Below are positions 6,109 to 13,809 of a stretch of DNA of 13,911 nt, one piece after another; the stretch's first letter is position 1, and the number at the start of each line of letters is the position of its first letter. Origin of the DNA: JAEUNJ01 sp052035955 (GTDB lineage: Bacteria; Pseudomonadota; Gammaproteobacteria; Burkholderiales; Rhodocyclaceae). Under the pieces are notes generated by a model. The model was not told where the DNA came from and did not search any database. It saw only the letters and a list, made by a program, of their open reading frames with translations. The stretch lies in NCBI GenBank assembly GCA_052035955.1, contig JBPOHD010000022.1:1-13911 (forward strand), in the 5' to 3' direction. The translations under genes and the position numbers were made by a program.

Positions 6109-6933
6109 TCAGTTGGACATCAGCACCGGCACCGTCATGTGCTTGAGGATGTGCCGGGTGCCCGAACCCTTGCTGGCGAAGAGCAGGCTCGAACTGCCCC
6201 CATGGGCCCCCATGACCAGCAGGTCCGCCGTCCGGTCGGTGACCCGGTTCAGCAGCATGTCCATCACGCCCACGCCCTCGTTCTCCACCAGCACGAAGGC
6301 CTCGGCCTTCGCCTGCACCCCGTGCAGGGCCAAGTGCGCGGCGGCCTGGGCGCACGCCTCCTCGGCATCCTCCCGCTTCGGCGACATGGAGACCACGTAG
6401 GCATCCTCGCAACCGGCGATCAGGTCGAGGGAATCCACCAGGGCCCGGGCCGCCTCGCGGGTCTCGCTCCAGGCGATCAACGGGCAGCGGCCGATCTGCG
6501 CGAACTCGCCGATATAGGGCAACACCAGCACGGGACGGCCGCAATCCAGGATCACGTCATGGACCAGGTCCGGCGGATCGGCCGGGCGGCCCCGCTCGTC
6601 GTGCTGGCCCATCACCACGAGGTCCGCATGGCGGGCGTGCAGCGTCACCACCCGCACCACCTCCGATTCGCTGCCCCGGTTGGCGTCCACCCAGTCCGCA
6701 TTCGGCAGGCCCGCCACTCCGGCGTCGAAGAGGCGCCGGCTGGCTTCCGCAGCCTCCCGGTATTCTTCCGGCGGCCAGGAGGCCACCACGCCGACCCGCT
6801 GGGCATCGGCCAGCTGCGCGAAAACCCCCACCAGCCGGGCGCCGTGCTTGCGGGCCAGCGCCACGGCCAAGCCCAGGCGCTGCTCCGTCCGCGGCCCCTG
6901 GTCCAGATGCACCATCACGTTCCTGATTGCCAT
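6109..6933 (-). CDS. Universal stress protein with two tandem Usp domains
   Basis: The 274-residue protein contains two Usp folds. The first (residues 1 to about 145) starts AIRNVMVHLDQGPRTEQRL and includes HADLVVMGQHDERG and PVLVLPYIG. The second (about 150-274) ends with DLLVMGAHGGSSSLLFASKG, then SGTRHILKHMTVPVLM, close to the glycine-rich nucleotide-binding motif of ATP-binding Usps; the first domain lacks the matching glycine motif. No membrane segment is seen. I start at ATG 6933, where the Usp fold begins and AAGGAG or GGGAG lies upstream; the longer frame to 6990 passes through the candidate promoter. It is a single gene converging on lemA. The exact stress role is not readable from sequence. 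Confidence 0.9.
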   Translation of the reverse strand: MAIRNVMVHLDQGPRTEQRLGLAVALARKHGARLVGVFAQLADAQRVGVVASWPPEEYREAAEASRRLFDAGVAGLPNADWVDANRGSESEVVRVVTLHARHADLVVMGQHDERGRPADPPDLVHDVILDCGRPVLVLPYIGEFAQIGRCPLIAWSETREAARALVDSLDLIAGCEDAYVVSMSPKREDAEEACAQAAAHLALHGVQAKAEAFVLVENEGVGVMDMLLNRVTDRTADLLVMGAHGGSSSLLFASKGSGTRHILKHMTVPVLMSN

Positions 6934-6949
6934 TGCTCCTTGCTCCCAT

Positions 6950-6979
6950 GTTATATCCGGGCCAAACCCCGGCTGTCCG
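6950..6979 (-). promoter_or_regulatory. Candidate promoter of the universal stress protein gene
   Basis: On the minus strand CGGACA (6974-6979, 4 of 6) and TATAAC (6950-6955, 5 of 6) have an 18-base spacer. The transcript would start about 10 bases from the ATG, giving a very short leader. Confidence 0.4.
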
Positions 6980-7061
6980 ATGTCCGTCATGATAAATCAA
7001 GGGACCGCCCGCATCGCCCAAATACCGCCCGCCGACGCCCTTTCGCCCCCGCGCTTGGCGG

Positions 7062-7159
7062 TAGAATGCCGACCCTGTGCCGGGCCAGCGCCCGCGCCCG
7101 GGACCGCCGGCCGGCAGCAATTCCGCCCTGCGGTCCGCCGACCGGGAAAGCCCGTCGGC
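7062..7159 (+). other. Leader region of tRNA-Arg with strong hairpin
   Basis: The 240 bases between the Usp gene and the tRNA hold no credible coding frame. A -10-like TAGAAT lies at 7062-7067 with only a poor -35 region. A stable hairpin follows at 7137-7159: GCCGAC and GTCGGC arms, a single bulged C, a GGG/CCC inner stem and loop AAAG. It ends 14 bases before the tRNA 5' end. There is no T-tract, so it is more likely a processing or leader structure than a terminator. Confidence 0.35.
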
Positions 7160-7173
7160 CGGGCCCGGCCCGG

Positions 7174-7249
7174 GCCCCGGTAGCTCAGTGGATAGAGCAA
7201 CCCCCTCCTAAGGGGTAGGTCGGACGTTCGATTCGTCTCCGGGGCGCCA
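7174..7249 (+). tRNA. tRNA-Arg, anticodon CCT
   Basis: A full 76-base cloverleaf can be folded by hand. The acceptor stem GCCCCGG pairs perfectly with CCGGGGC, the D stem is GCTC/GAGC, and the anticodon stem is ACCCC/GGGGT with loop CTCCTAA, giving anticodon CCT. The T arm is GGACG, TTCGATT, CGTCT with one G-U pair. Discriminator G and an encoded CCA end follow (7247-7249). The product reads the AGG arginine codon, rare in GC-rich genomes. It lies 73 bases before dtd on the same strand. Confidence 0.96.
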
Positions 7250-7322
7250 CCTCCTTACCGCCCGCCACCGCCATGGACCGCTGCCCGAAACGCACGGCGC
7301 TTCGCCCTCCGCCGGCCCATCC

Positions 7323-7760
7323 ATGATCGCCCTTATCCAGCGCGTCACCGGGGCCCGCGTGGTGGTCGCCGGCGCCACCATCGGCGAGATCGGCGCGGGC
7401 CTGCTGGCCCTGATAGGCGTCGCGAAGGCGGACGGCGAGGCCAACGTCAGGCGCCTGGCCGAGCGCCTGCTGGTCTACCGGGTCTTCCCGGACACCGCGG
7501 GACGGATGAACCTGTCATTGACCGACACGGGTGGCGGCCTGCTGCTGGTGCCCCAGTTCACCCTCGCCGCCGACACCCACAAGGGAACGCGCCCCAGCTT
7601 CTCCTCGGCCGCCGCCCCGGAGCGGGCGAAGGAACTCTTCGACGCCCTGGTGGCCGAGGTCCGCGGCCGGCACGGGACCGTCGCAACCGGCCAGTTCGGG
7701 GCGGAAATGTCCGTCAGCCTGACCAACCACGGGCCGGTGACCTTCTGGCTGGAAGGATGA
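7323..7760 (+). CDS. dtd: D-aminoacyl-tRNA deacylase
   Basis: This enzyme hydrolyses D-aminoacyl-tRNAs (and glycyl-tRNA-Ala) in the cytosol and so protects translation. The 145-residue length is standard. The protein starts MIALIQRVTGARVVV; the catalytic-site motif appears as PQFTL at 77-81 (most often SQFTL) and the Gly-cisPro chirality motif as NHGPVT at 135-140. DTHKGTRPSFSSAA at 84-97 also matches the family. ATG 7323 fits the family start exactly, although no Shine-Dalgarno is visible. It is downstream of tRNA-Arg on the same strand and may share its transcript. It converges on the CoA-transferase gene. Confidence 0.96.
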   Translation: MIALIQRVTGARVVVAGATIGEIGAGLLALIGVAKADGEANVRRLAERLLVYRVFPDTAGRMNLSLTDTGGGLLLVPQFTLAADTHKGTRPSFSSAAAPERAKELFDALVAEVRGRHGTVATGQFGAEMSVSLTNHGPVTFWLEG

Positions 7761-7818
7761 GCAGCCGCGCGGCGGGACGGCCGGCCGCCATCCCGGCCCG
7801 GGGAAGGCCTCGGCCCGC

Positions 7819-10020
7819 TCAGGCGTGCCCGGCTTCGATCAATTCCGCCACCAGCAGGCTCTGCACCACCTTGTCCTTGAAGGTGGTCGGATTCTCCAGG
7901 TTCATCCGCTTCAGGTAGGGCACGGCCTTGGGCGGGATGTCGCCGCCCCGGATCACGTTCAGGATGCCGCCCGCCATGGTGCCGACCTTGTTCGCCATCT
8001 TCGCCTTCAGTCCCTTCAGGGCCTTGGCGAGGATCAGTTCCTCCTCGGTGAAGTCGTTGCCGAAGGGGAAAGGCGGGAAGAGCCCCTTCTCCCGCCAGGA
8101 TGTGAACCTGGCCTGCAACACCTCGGGGAGGTTGTTGCGGTACTGCTCCGGGATCTCGTAGTCCGCGGGCATCTTTCCGGCCTCCTTGGCCTTGGCCAGC
8201 AACTCGTCCTGGAAGCGTGAATCGGCAATGTTCAGCAGCGCCGCCATGATCTCCTTGTCGGTCTTGCTGCGCAGGTTGGCAATGCCGTACTCGGTGACGA
8301 CGATGTCGCGCAGGATGCGCGGGATGGTCATGTGCCCGTAGTTCCAGACGATGTTGGAAATCGCCACGCCATCCTTCACCCGGTGGCTGCGCAGCATCAT
8401 GATCAGCCGCCCGTCCTGCAGGGCATGGGCCATGGAGACGAAGTTGTACTGGCCGCCGACGCCGCTGACCACGCGCGCATCCTCCAGGCCGTCCGAAACC
8501 ACCCCGCCCGAGAGGGTGACCATCAGGCAGGTGTTGATGAAACGGCCCTCCTTGCGCTGCAGGGTCTTCAACTCCTGGTTGCCGTAGAGGTGATTGACGT
8601 TGTCCACCGTGGTCATGCAGAACTGCTTGCTCTCCTCCTCGTCCATGGCGTTCAGCGTGTCGTAGAAGCTGCGCGGGCCGAGGAAGAAGCCGCCGTGCAT
8701 CAGGATGCCGCCCTTCAGGCGGTCGCCCAGGCAATGCTGCCCCACCTCCTTCAGGGCCGCCTCGTCCCCCAGGTCGGCGGAGATCTCCCGGCCGTCGCCG
8801 GTGCGCAGCATCCCGTTGGCGAGCGTGACGTCCGCCCTGAAGACGCCGTAGCGCTTCAGGAGGTCCAGGTCGGCGAGCCGGAGGCGCGGCCGCACCGCCT
8901 CGTAAACCACCAGCTGCTCGAGCATGGCGGGCGTCACCTTCTCGCTGATCTTCCTTTCGTTGAGTAGCCGCTGGAAGACTACGTTGTCATATACCTTGCG
9001 GCGCAGGACGCCGGCCTTGTACAGTTCCAGGAGGCCGTTCACGAACATCTCCGACGAACCGTAGAGGCCTTCCCGGAAACGGTCCGTGCCGCCGATGCGC
9101 TTCACCAGGTCGCTGCTTTTCCTCATCACCTCCATGTCCTCGACGACGGCCTTGTACTGGTCGTTCTGCTTCTGGCGCAGGATCATCGAGTAGGCGATGG
9201 CGTCGCCCAGGGAGCCGATGCCGATCTGCAGCGTGCCGCCGTCCCGGATCAGCGTGCTGACGTGCATGCCAATCAGGTAGTCGTCCATCTCCACCGCCAT
9301 GTTGGGCGTACTGAACAGCGTGTGGTCGTAGGACGGGTTGTCGATGATCATGTCGAAGGTCGATGCCGGGACCATGGCATCGTGGTACATGAACGGCAGG
9401 TTGTTGTTGACCGCCGCCACCACCGCCGCCTTGTAGCCCACTTTCTCCTCCATCTCGCGCAGCATGGGGATCAGGTTGGGCGACACGTCCGGGTTGCAGG
9501 ACAGGCTGTAACAGGTCACCCCGTCGATCACCTTCCTGCCGACCATCTGGGCGATCACGTTGACGCCGTTCTCCAGCATGTCGCGGGCGATGTGGGTGTA
9601 GTTGCTGGAGATGTAGTTCTGCTGCTCGATCAGGTTGTCCAGGAACACGCCGGCCTTCATGAAGAATTCCGAGATCTGGATGTTCGGCGGCAGCGTGCCC
9701 CGGCGCAGGTCGCGCAGGTATTCGAGGGCGGGATAATTGCCCCAGATGCGGTCGGTGAATGGTTCGAGGAAGCGCCTTTCCATGTCGCTGCTGCCGGCGG
9801 GCACTTCCAGGGACAGGGCGGTGAGGATGCGCAGATTCATCGTCGGGTCGTCCTTCACCCGCCGGTACAGCGCATTGGCCAGGTGGTTCGGCTTGCCCAG
9901 GCCCAGGGGCATGCCGAACACGATGTTTTTGCCCACCTTGGCGATGATCGCGTCGACACACTTCTCCACATCGTCGAAGGTCGCGGCCTGCCGCGCCTCC
10001 GTCTTCGTTCCCTTGCTCAT
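7819..10020 (-). CDS. Acetyl-CoA hydrolase/CoA-transferase family protein, long form
   Basis: The protein belongs to the acetyl-CoA hydrolase / 4-hydroxybutyrate CoA-transferase type of family I CoA-transferases. The N-terminal half shows GKNIVFGMPLGLGKPNHLANAL (about 30-51) and TLQIGIGSLGDAIAYS (263-278). GLYGSSEMFVNGLLELYKAG at 318-337 matches the family segment that carries the catalytic Glu, here Glu324. The C-terminal domain carries GVGGQYNF at 520-527. At 733 residues it is much longer than the usual 430-550. About 195 residues separate the Glu and GGQ motifs, where roughly 100 is typical, and the tail after GGQ is also long (about 200). Substrates cannot be told from sequence; the enzyme may move CoA between acyl groups or hydrolyse acyl-CoA. 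No signal peptide or membrane segment. It follows a small unknown gene by 16 bases, so the two are probably co-transcribed. The Shine-Dalgarno is weak. Confidence 0.88.
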   Translation of the reverse strand: MSKGTKTEARQAATFDDVEKCVDAIIAKVGKNIVFGMPLGLGKPNHLANALYRRVKDDPTMNLRILTALSLEVPAGSSDMERRFLEPFTDRIWGNYPALEYLRDLRRGTLPPNIQISEFFMKAGVFLDNLIEQQNYISSNYTHIARDMLENGVNVIAQMVGRKVIDGVTCYSLSCNPDVSPNLIPMLREMEEKVGYKAAVVAAVNNNLPFMYHDAMVPASTFDMIIDNPSYDHTLFSTPNMAVEMDDYLIGMHVSTLIRDGGTLQIGIGSLGDAIAYSMILRQKQNDQYKAVVEDMEVMRKSSDLVKRIGGTDRFREGLYGSSEMFVNGLLELYKAGVLRRKVYDNVVFQRLLNERKISEKVTPAMLEQLVVYEAVRPRLRLADLDLLKRYGVFRADVTLANGMLRTGDGREISADLGDEAALKEVGQHCLGDRLKGGILMHGGFFLGPRSFYDTLNAMDEEESKQFCMTTVDNVNHLYGNQELKTLQRKEGRFINTCLMVTLSGGVVSDGLEDARVVSGVGGQYNFVSMAHALQDGRLIMMLRSHRVKDGVAISNIVWNYGHMTIPRILRDIVVTEYGIANLRSKTDKEIMAALLNIADSRFQDELLAKAKEAGKMPADYEIPEQYRNNLPEVLQARFTSWREKGLFPPFPFGNDFTEEELILAKALKGLKAKMANKVGTMAGGILNVIRGGDIPPKAVPYLKRMNLENPTTFKDKVVQSLLVAELIEAGHA

Positions 10021-10036
10021 GTTCGCGGCCGTCCGA

Positions 10037-10378
10037 TCAGAAACGGAAATTCACCAGGTCCAGGGCATCGGTGACGGAGTTCGTCTCCTCCAGGAGCTTC
10101 AGCGCCACCCCCACCCCCAACCATTCCTCCACCGAGGTCGTGACGCCCTCGATCGCCTCGAAGGCCGCGTAGCGCGCCTTCAGGTAGGCCATCGCCTCGT
10201 CCACGCGCGCGTCGTCGCATTCGTAGATGCTGACGGTGAGGATGCCTTCCTCGATGTTGCTGCGGATGAAGGGCCCGATGATCTTCATGAAGTCCGGGAC
10301 GGGCGCGATCCGGCCAAAGGTCTCGGCCACGGCCAGGGCGCAGTCCGGGGAGAATTTCAGGTGTGCGAAAACGATCAT
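10037..10378 (-). CDS. Small conserved-looking protein of unknown function
   Basis: The 113-residue protein is acidic and soluble, with no membrane segment. It begins MIVFAHLKFSPDCALAVAET and alternates strand-like (GILTVSIYECDD) and helix-like (RVDEAMAYLKARYAAFEAI) stretches, ending in a helical segment and LVNFRF. That pattern fits a small alpha/beta ferredoxin-like fold, but I do not recognise the family. ATG 10378 has GAGGAAGG a few bases upstream, a good ribosome binding site. It is the first gene of a probable two-gene operon with the long CoA-transferase, so an accessory or regulatory part in that metabolism is possible, as inference only. Confidence 0.75.
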   Translation of the reverse strand: MIVFAHLKFSPDCALAVAETFGRIAPVPDFMKIIGPFIRSNIEEGILTVSIYECDDARVDEAMAYLKARYAAFEAIEGVTTSVEEWLGVGVALKLLEETNSVTDALDLVNFRF

Positions 10379-10456
10379 GGATGCCTTCCTCGATCCGGCA
10401 GTTCATCGACGGGGCCGGTCCCGCCTCCGGGTCCGGAGAAGGAATTTTCAGGCATG

Positions 10457-10486
10457 AGTATCGCCGGTACGTTTGATTTGCCGCAA
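10457..10486 (-). promoter_or_regulatory. Candidate promoter of the CoA-transferase operon
   Basis: On the minus strand TTGCGG (10481-10486) and GATACT (10457-10462, 4 of 6) are separated by 18 bases in the most AT-rich part of this gap. The leader would be about 70 bases. The rest of the 301-base gap 10379-10679 shows no credible gene. Confidence 0.35.
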
Positions 10487-10618
10487 GACCCGGTCGATTC
10501 GGCGCGTCCCGCCGCCCGCGCCGACGCACCGGACACCGGGAGCGTGATCGTGGCCCGTGCCGGCCAGGCGGGTGGCCGGCAGAATTCCCGATAGGTCGGA
10601 AACGGGCCCTGTCGACCG

Positions 10619-10643
10619 CTGGCGGCGACCCGATCGCCGCCGG
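10619..10643 (-). terminator. Candidate terminator hairpin after hybE
   Basis: A perfect 8-bp stem, GGCGGCGA (10621-10628) with TCGCCGCC (10634-10641), closes a 5-base loop; a G-U and a C-G pair extend it to 10 bp. It lies 37 bases beyond the hybE stop. No T-tract follows on the minus strand, so it may be a weak or Rho-assisted end of the hyb operon. Confidence 0.4.
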
Positions 10644-10679
10644 ACCCGGCCTGTCCCGCGCCGGGATGGGGCAACGAGC

Positions 10680-11231
10680 TCAGCGCCCGCGGGCGGTTGC
10701 CCGGGGCGTGGCTGCCGAGGCCACGCCGGCGGCACCGTCGATCTCCGGCACCGGCTCGCCGCGCAGGATCTTCCCCAGGAGTTCCTCGTCCACGGGATCC
10801 TCCGGCGCGGCGTCGGGATCCCGGTCCGCCAGGATGCGGACGAGGAAGGCTGCGGCGGCTTCGACGGCCGCCGCCTGGTCCACGAAGACATGGACCGGCG
10901 ACTGCACCGAATGCATCTGGTAGGGGCCGAGGCCCTCGATGGCATTGAGCATGAAGCGCAGCGCGCCGCCGGGGAACTCGTGCGTCGCCTTGTGGCCCGG
11001 CGGCAATGCTTCCCAGCCATCCCCGGCCTTGGGCAGCAGCATGAGGCCCATCATCCAGGGCGTGACCAGCATGCCCAGCGTACGCCCGCGAAAGTCCTGG
11101 AATCCCAGCGTCGCCACCGACAAGGCCTTGTTGAGCAACGGCAGGCCGTCCATCTGCTCCCGGTGGATGCGCGCGAAGACCTCCCGCACGCGTTCGCCCT
11201 GGTCCGCCGGCGTGGGCGCGGCTTCGGTCAC
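10680..11231 (-). CDS. hybE: [NiFe]-hydrogenase assembly chaperone HybE
   Basis: The 183-residue protein resembles the HybE/HupJ-type hydrogenase chaperone family: FARIHREQMDGLPLLNKALSV, then FRGRTLGMLVTPWMMGLMLLP, FPGGALRFMLNAIEGLGPYQ and HSVQSPVHVFVDQAAAVEAA. E. coli HybE (about 162 residues) helps assemble hydrogenase 2 and is thought to delay Tat export until it is complete. The extra length here is a low-complexity Ala/Arg-rich tail. I start at GTG 11231, which overlaps the stop of the hypC-like gene as GTGA and has GGGGAGG four bases upstream, so translation is coupled. It is the last gene of the hyb cluster in the window. Confidence 0.88.
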   Translation of the reverse strand: MTEAAPTPADQGERVREVFARIHREQMDGLPLLNKALSVATLGFQDFRGRTLGMLVTPWMMGLMLLPKAGDGWEALPPGHKATHEFPGGALRFMLNAIEGLGPYQMHSVQSPVHVFVDQAAAVEAAAAFLVRILADRDPDAAPEDPVDEELLGKILRGEPVPEIDGAAGVASAATPRATARGR

Positions 11232-11515
11232 GCGGCCTCCCCGGACGGCGTCCCGAGGCCCGGAAAATAGCCATCCACGTCGATCGACTCGGCCCCGTCC
11301 ATGATCTCCTGCAGGCCGTCGAGGGCCAGATCCACCTCGCGTGCATGGGCTTCGCTGATCACCTCCCGGGCCCAGCCGAGGAAGCTCAGCACCCAGGTGC
11401 CCACCGGCTGCTCGCCGACCAGCAGCATGTTGATCTCCTCCTCGCCGTTGCGCCCGCGGCAAAGCGCCGTCACCGGCCCGCCGCGGACCACTTCCATGGG
11501 CAGGGCGATGCACAT
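11228..11515 (-). CDS. hybG: HypC/HybG/HupF family hydrogenase maturation chaperone
   Basis: The 95-residue protein begins MCIALPMEVV, with the essential Cys2 and Pro6 of the HypC family, and continues with GTWVLSFLGWAREVISEAHA, the family's OB-fold end and helix. These chaperones carry the Fe(CN)2CO unit with HypD and hold the hydrogenase precursor during metal insertion. At 95 residues it is somewhat longer than classic HypC (about 76-90), with an extra acidic tail IDVDGYFPGLG. Its ATG shares one base with the stop of hybD (TGATG). Sitting within the structural operon suggests it is dedicated to this hydrogenase. The name hybG is by analogy; hupF or hoxL would also be defensible. Confidence 0.87.
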   Translation of the reverse strand: MCIALPMEVVRGGPVTALCRGRNGEEEINMLLVGEQPVGTWVLSFLGWAREVISEAHAREVDLALDGLQEIMDGAESIDVDGYFPGLGTPSGEAA

Positions 11516-12054
11516 CAGGCGGCGCCTTCCAGCTCGGCCTGCCGCCGCCAGTGGCCGGCCCGCACCTCGCCCCGCGGCCGGACTTCCACCCCGAGGCGGG
11601 ACAGTTCGCCCACCAGCATCTCCACCATGCCGTCGAGGCCGGCGGCGGCGGGCGCGCTGAGGCCGAGGCGGTTCTGCAGCGAATGCGGGACCATGCCGAT
11701 GATCGCGAGATGGCGGGGCGTCTCGCCCTTGAAGGCCAGCAGGGCCAGCAGGTCGGACAGGCCGAGCTGGTGGTTCGACAGCTTGGTCTGGAAGAAGGCC
11801 CGGATCTCCTCGTTGGCGATGCGCACCAGGGTGCCCGGTGGCCGGTCGGCGTTCACGGCATCGGCGACGACCAGGCAGTCGGCGTTGCGCATCGGCTCGA
11901 ACAGCTCCATGCCGGTGGTCCCGCCGTCAACCAGGCGGACCCGGTCCGGAAGCTCGTAACGGGCTTCCAGTTCCTCGACGGCACGGACGCCGATGCCCTC
12001 GTCCTGCATCAGCACGTTGCCCATGCCGATGACGAGGATCCCCGGTTTATCCAT
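11515..12054 (-). CDS. hybD: Hydrogenase maturation endopeptidase HybD
   Basis: This nickel-dependent protease removes the C-terminal peptide from the hydrogenase large subunit after Ni insertion. The 179-residue protein starts MDKPGILVIGMGNVLMQDEG and has the three metal ligands of E. coli HybD in equivalent positions: Glu19 in QDEGIG, Asp65 in VVADAV, His95 in LSNHQLGL. DGGTTGMELFEPM is also conserved. I choose ATG 12054 because the family begins at this point and a GGGGG stretch precedes it; GTG 12084 would add ten Gly/Pro/Ala-type residues and abuts the hybC stop. Its substrate is the HybC encoded just upstream. Confidence 0.95.
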   Translation of the reverse strand: MDKPGILVIGMGNVLMQDEGIGVRAVEELEARYELPDRVRLVDGGTTGMELFEPMRNADCLVVADAVNADRPPGTLVRIANEEIRAFFQTKLSNHQLGLSDLLALLAFKGETPRHLAIIGMVPHSLQNRLGLSAPAAAGLDGMVEMLVGELSRLGVEVRPRGEVRAGHWRRQAELEGAA

Positions 12055-12084
12055 GCCCCCGGAGGCCTGGCCTGGCGTACCCAC

Positions 12085-13785
12085 TCAGAGGGCCTTCACC
12101 TTGACGATCGGGCGCTGTTCGTTGTCGAACATGTGGATGGCGCAGGCGATGCAGGGGTCGAAGGAGTGGACGGTGCGCAGCACTTCCAGCGGCTTCTCGG
12201 GGTCGGCCACCGGGTTGTTCATCAGCGAGGACTCGTAGGGGCCGATCTGGTCGTTGGCGTCGCGCGGGCCGGCGTTCCATGTGCTCGGCACCACCGCCTG
12301 GTAGTTCTTGATCTTGCCGTTCTCGATCACCACCCAGTGCGACAGCGTGCCGCGCGGGGCCTGGTGGAAGCCGACGCCCTTGATCTCGCCCTTCGGGAAG
12401 GAAGGCGCGTTGAAGGTGGTCTGCTCCTTGCCGATGTTGGCCACCAGCTTTTCCCACTGGTCCTTCAGGGTGTCCATCATCACGGCGCAGCGCACGGCAC
12501 GGGCCGCATGGCGGCCGATGGTGGACTGCAGCGCCTTCAGGGGAACGTCGTTGAGCTTGCCGACCGCCTTCAGCGTGCCGATCGCCTGGTTGAGGTACTT
12601 GGTGTAGCGCTTGTTGCCGGCCGCCAGGCCGATATGCACGTCGGCCAGCGGCCCGACCTCGCAGCGCTTGCCGTAGAAGGTGGGCGCCTTGACCCAGGAG
12701 TACTTGCCGTCGTCCTGGAAGTCCGTGTACTGGGGCTCGGTCTCGCCCTGCCAGGGATGCAGCGCCTTGTCGCCCGTGTACCAGGAGTGCTTGGAGCTCT
12801 CCGCCACGCCGTCGCGGAAGTAGGCGTCGTTGAAGGTCTTGATCGGCTTGTAGGTGGCGATGTCGCCGGCGTCGATGTAGCCGCCGGGCAGGTCGAACTC
12901 GGTGCCCTTGCTGTCCTGCGGACAGTCGGGCACGGAGAGGTAGTTGGTGACCCCGGCGCCGTACTTGGTCCAGTCCAGGTAGAAGGCGCCCACCGCCGGC
13001 ACGTCGGTCAGGTAGGTGGACTTGACGAAGTGGTCGAGCTTGTCGATGAAGCCCTTGATGAGCATCAGGCGCTCGATGTTGAGCACGGAGGGCGCATCGT
13101 GGCTGACGGAGTTGGAAACGCCGCCGACGGCGACGTTCTGGATGTGCGGGCTCTTGCCGCCGAGGATGGCGACGATCTTGTTGGCCAGGTTCTGCACGTC
13201 CAGGGCCTGCATGTAGTGGGCCACGGCGAGCAGGTTCACGTCCGGCGGCAGCTTCATCGCCGGGTGTCCCCAGAAGCCGCTGGCGAAGGGGCCCAGCTGG
13301 CCGCTGCCGACGAAGGTCTTCAGGCGGTCCTGGACGGCCTTCATCTCGTGCGGCCCGTTCAGCGGCCAGTCGGACAGGGACTCGGCCAGCTTCGCCGTCG
13401 TGACCGGATTGGCCTTCAGCGCCGAGGTCACATCCACCCAGTCCACCGCCGACAGGTGGTAGAAGTGCACGATGTGGTCCTGCACCGCATGGGCCGTCTG
13501 GATGATGTTGCGGATCAGCTGCGCATTGACCGGCACCTCGAGCTGCAGCGCGTTCTCGACGGCGCGCACCGAGGTGATGGCATGCACGGTGGTGCACACG
13601 CCGCAGAAGCGCTGGGTGTAGGACCAGGCCTCGCGCGGGTCGCGCCCGACCAGGATCTTCTCGATGCCGCGCCACATCTGGCCCGAGGACCAGGCCTTGG
13701 TGACGTGGCCCTTGTCGACTTCGACGTCGATGCGCAGGTGCCCCTCGATGCGGGTGATGGGATCGACCGTAATACGTTTTGCCAC
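12085..13785 (-). CDS. hybC: [NiFe]-hydrogenase large subunit, hydrogenase-2 type
   Basis: This is the catalytic subunit of a membrane-bound H2-uptake [NiFe] hydrogenase, 566 residues. The nickel site cysteines are Cys61 and Cys64 in RFCGVCTTVHA and Cys545 and Cys548 in DPCIACAIH. The 15 residues after His551 are the peptide expected to be removed by HybD. Long blocks match E. coli HybC, for example DHIVHFYHLSAVDWVDVTSA, FWGHPAMKLPPDVNLLAVAH, GKYSWVKAPTFYGK and QAVVPSTWNAGPR, so it belongs with the group 1 hydrogenase-2-like enzymes. GTG 13785 is preceded by AAGGAG at a 6-base distance. It has no signal peptide, as expected: the large subunit is exported with its Tat-bearing small subunit, which is not in the window. 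It follows hybB by 24 bases. Confidence 0.97.
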   Translation of the reverse strand: MAKRITVDPITRIEGHLRIDVEVDKGHVTKAWSSGQMWRGIEKILVGRDPREAWSYTQRFCGVCTTVHAITSVRAVENALQLEVPVNAQLIRNIIQTAHAVQDHIVHFYHLSAVDWVDVTSALKANPVTTAKLAESLSDWPLNGPHEMKAVQDRLKTFVGSGQLGPFASGFWGHPAMKLPPDVNLLAVAHYMQALDVQNLANKIVAILGGKSPHIQNVAVGGVSNSVSHDAPSVLNIERLMLIKGFIDKLDHFVKSTYLTDVPAVGAFYLDWTKYGAGVTNYLSVPDCPQDSKGTEFDLPGGYIDAGDIATYKPIKTFNDAYFRDGVAESSKHSWYTGDKALHPWQGETEPQYTDFQDDGKYSWVKAPTFYGKRCEVGPLADVHIGLAAGNKRYTKYLNQAIGTLKAVGKLNDVPLKALQSTIGRHAARAVRCAVMMDTLKDQWEKLVANIGKEQTTFNAPSFPKGEIKGVGFHQAPRGTLSHWVVIENGKIKNYQAVVPSTWNAGPRDANDQIGPYESSLMNNPVADPEKPLEVLRTVHSFDPCIACAIHMFDNEQRPIVKVKAL

Positions 13786-13809
13786 GGATTTCTCCTTTGC
13801 TCGAAGGGG

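Noticed and set aside
7174..7249. tRNA-Arg 3' end as an attachment site for an integrated element
   Set aside because: No integrase gene and no repeated copy of the tRNA end is seen in the window; dtd and housekeeping genes follow directly.
7761..7818. Terminator between dtd and the CoA-transferase gene
   Set aside because: Several overlapping GC-rich pairings are possible but none is dominant and none has a T-tract.
10455..10594. Plus-strand frame of 46 codons with a GAAGGA some 10 bases upstream of ATG
   Set aside because: Low-complexity Ala/Arg/Pro translation and weak spacing; the region is better explained as the promoter region of the minus-strand CoA-transferase operon.
12055..12084. 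GTG 12084 as the hybD start
   Set aside because: It adds residues absent from HybD proteins and has no ribosome binding site; ATG 12054 matches the family start.
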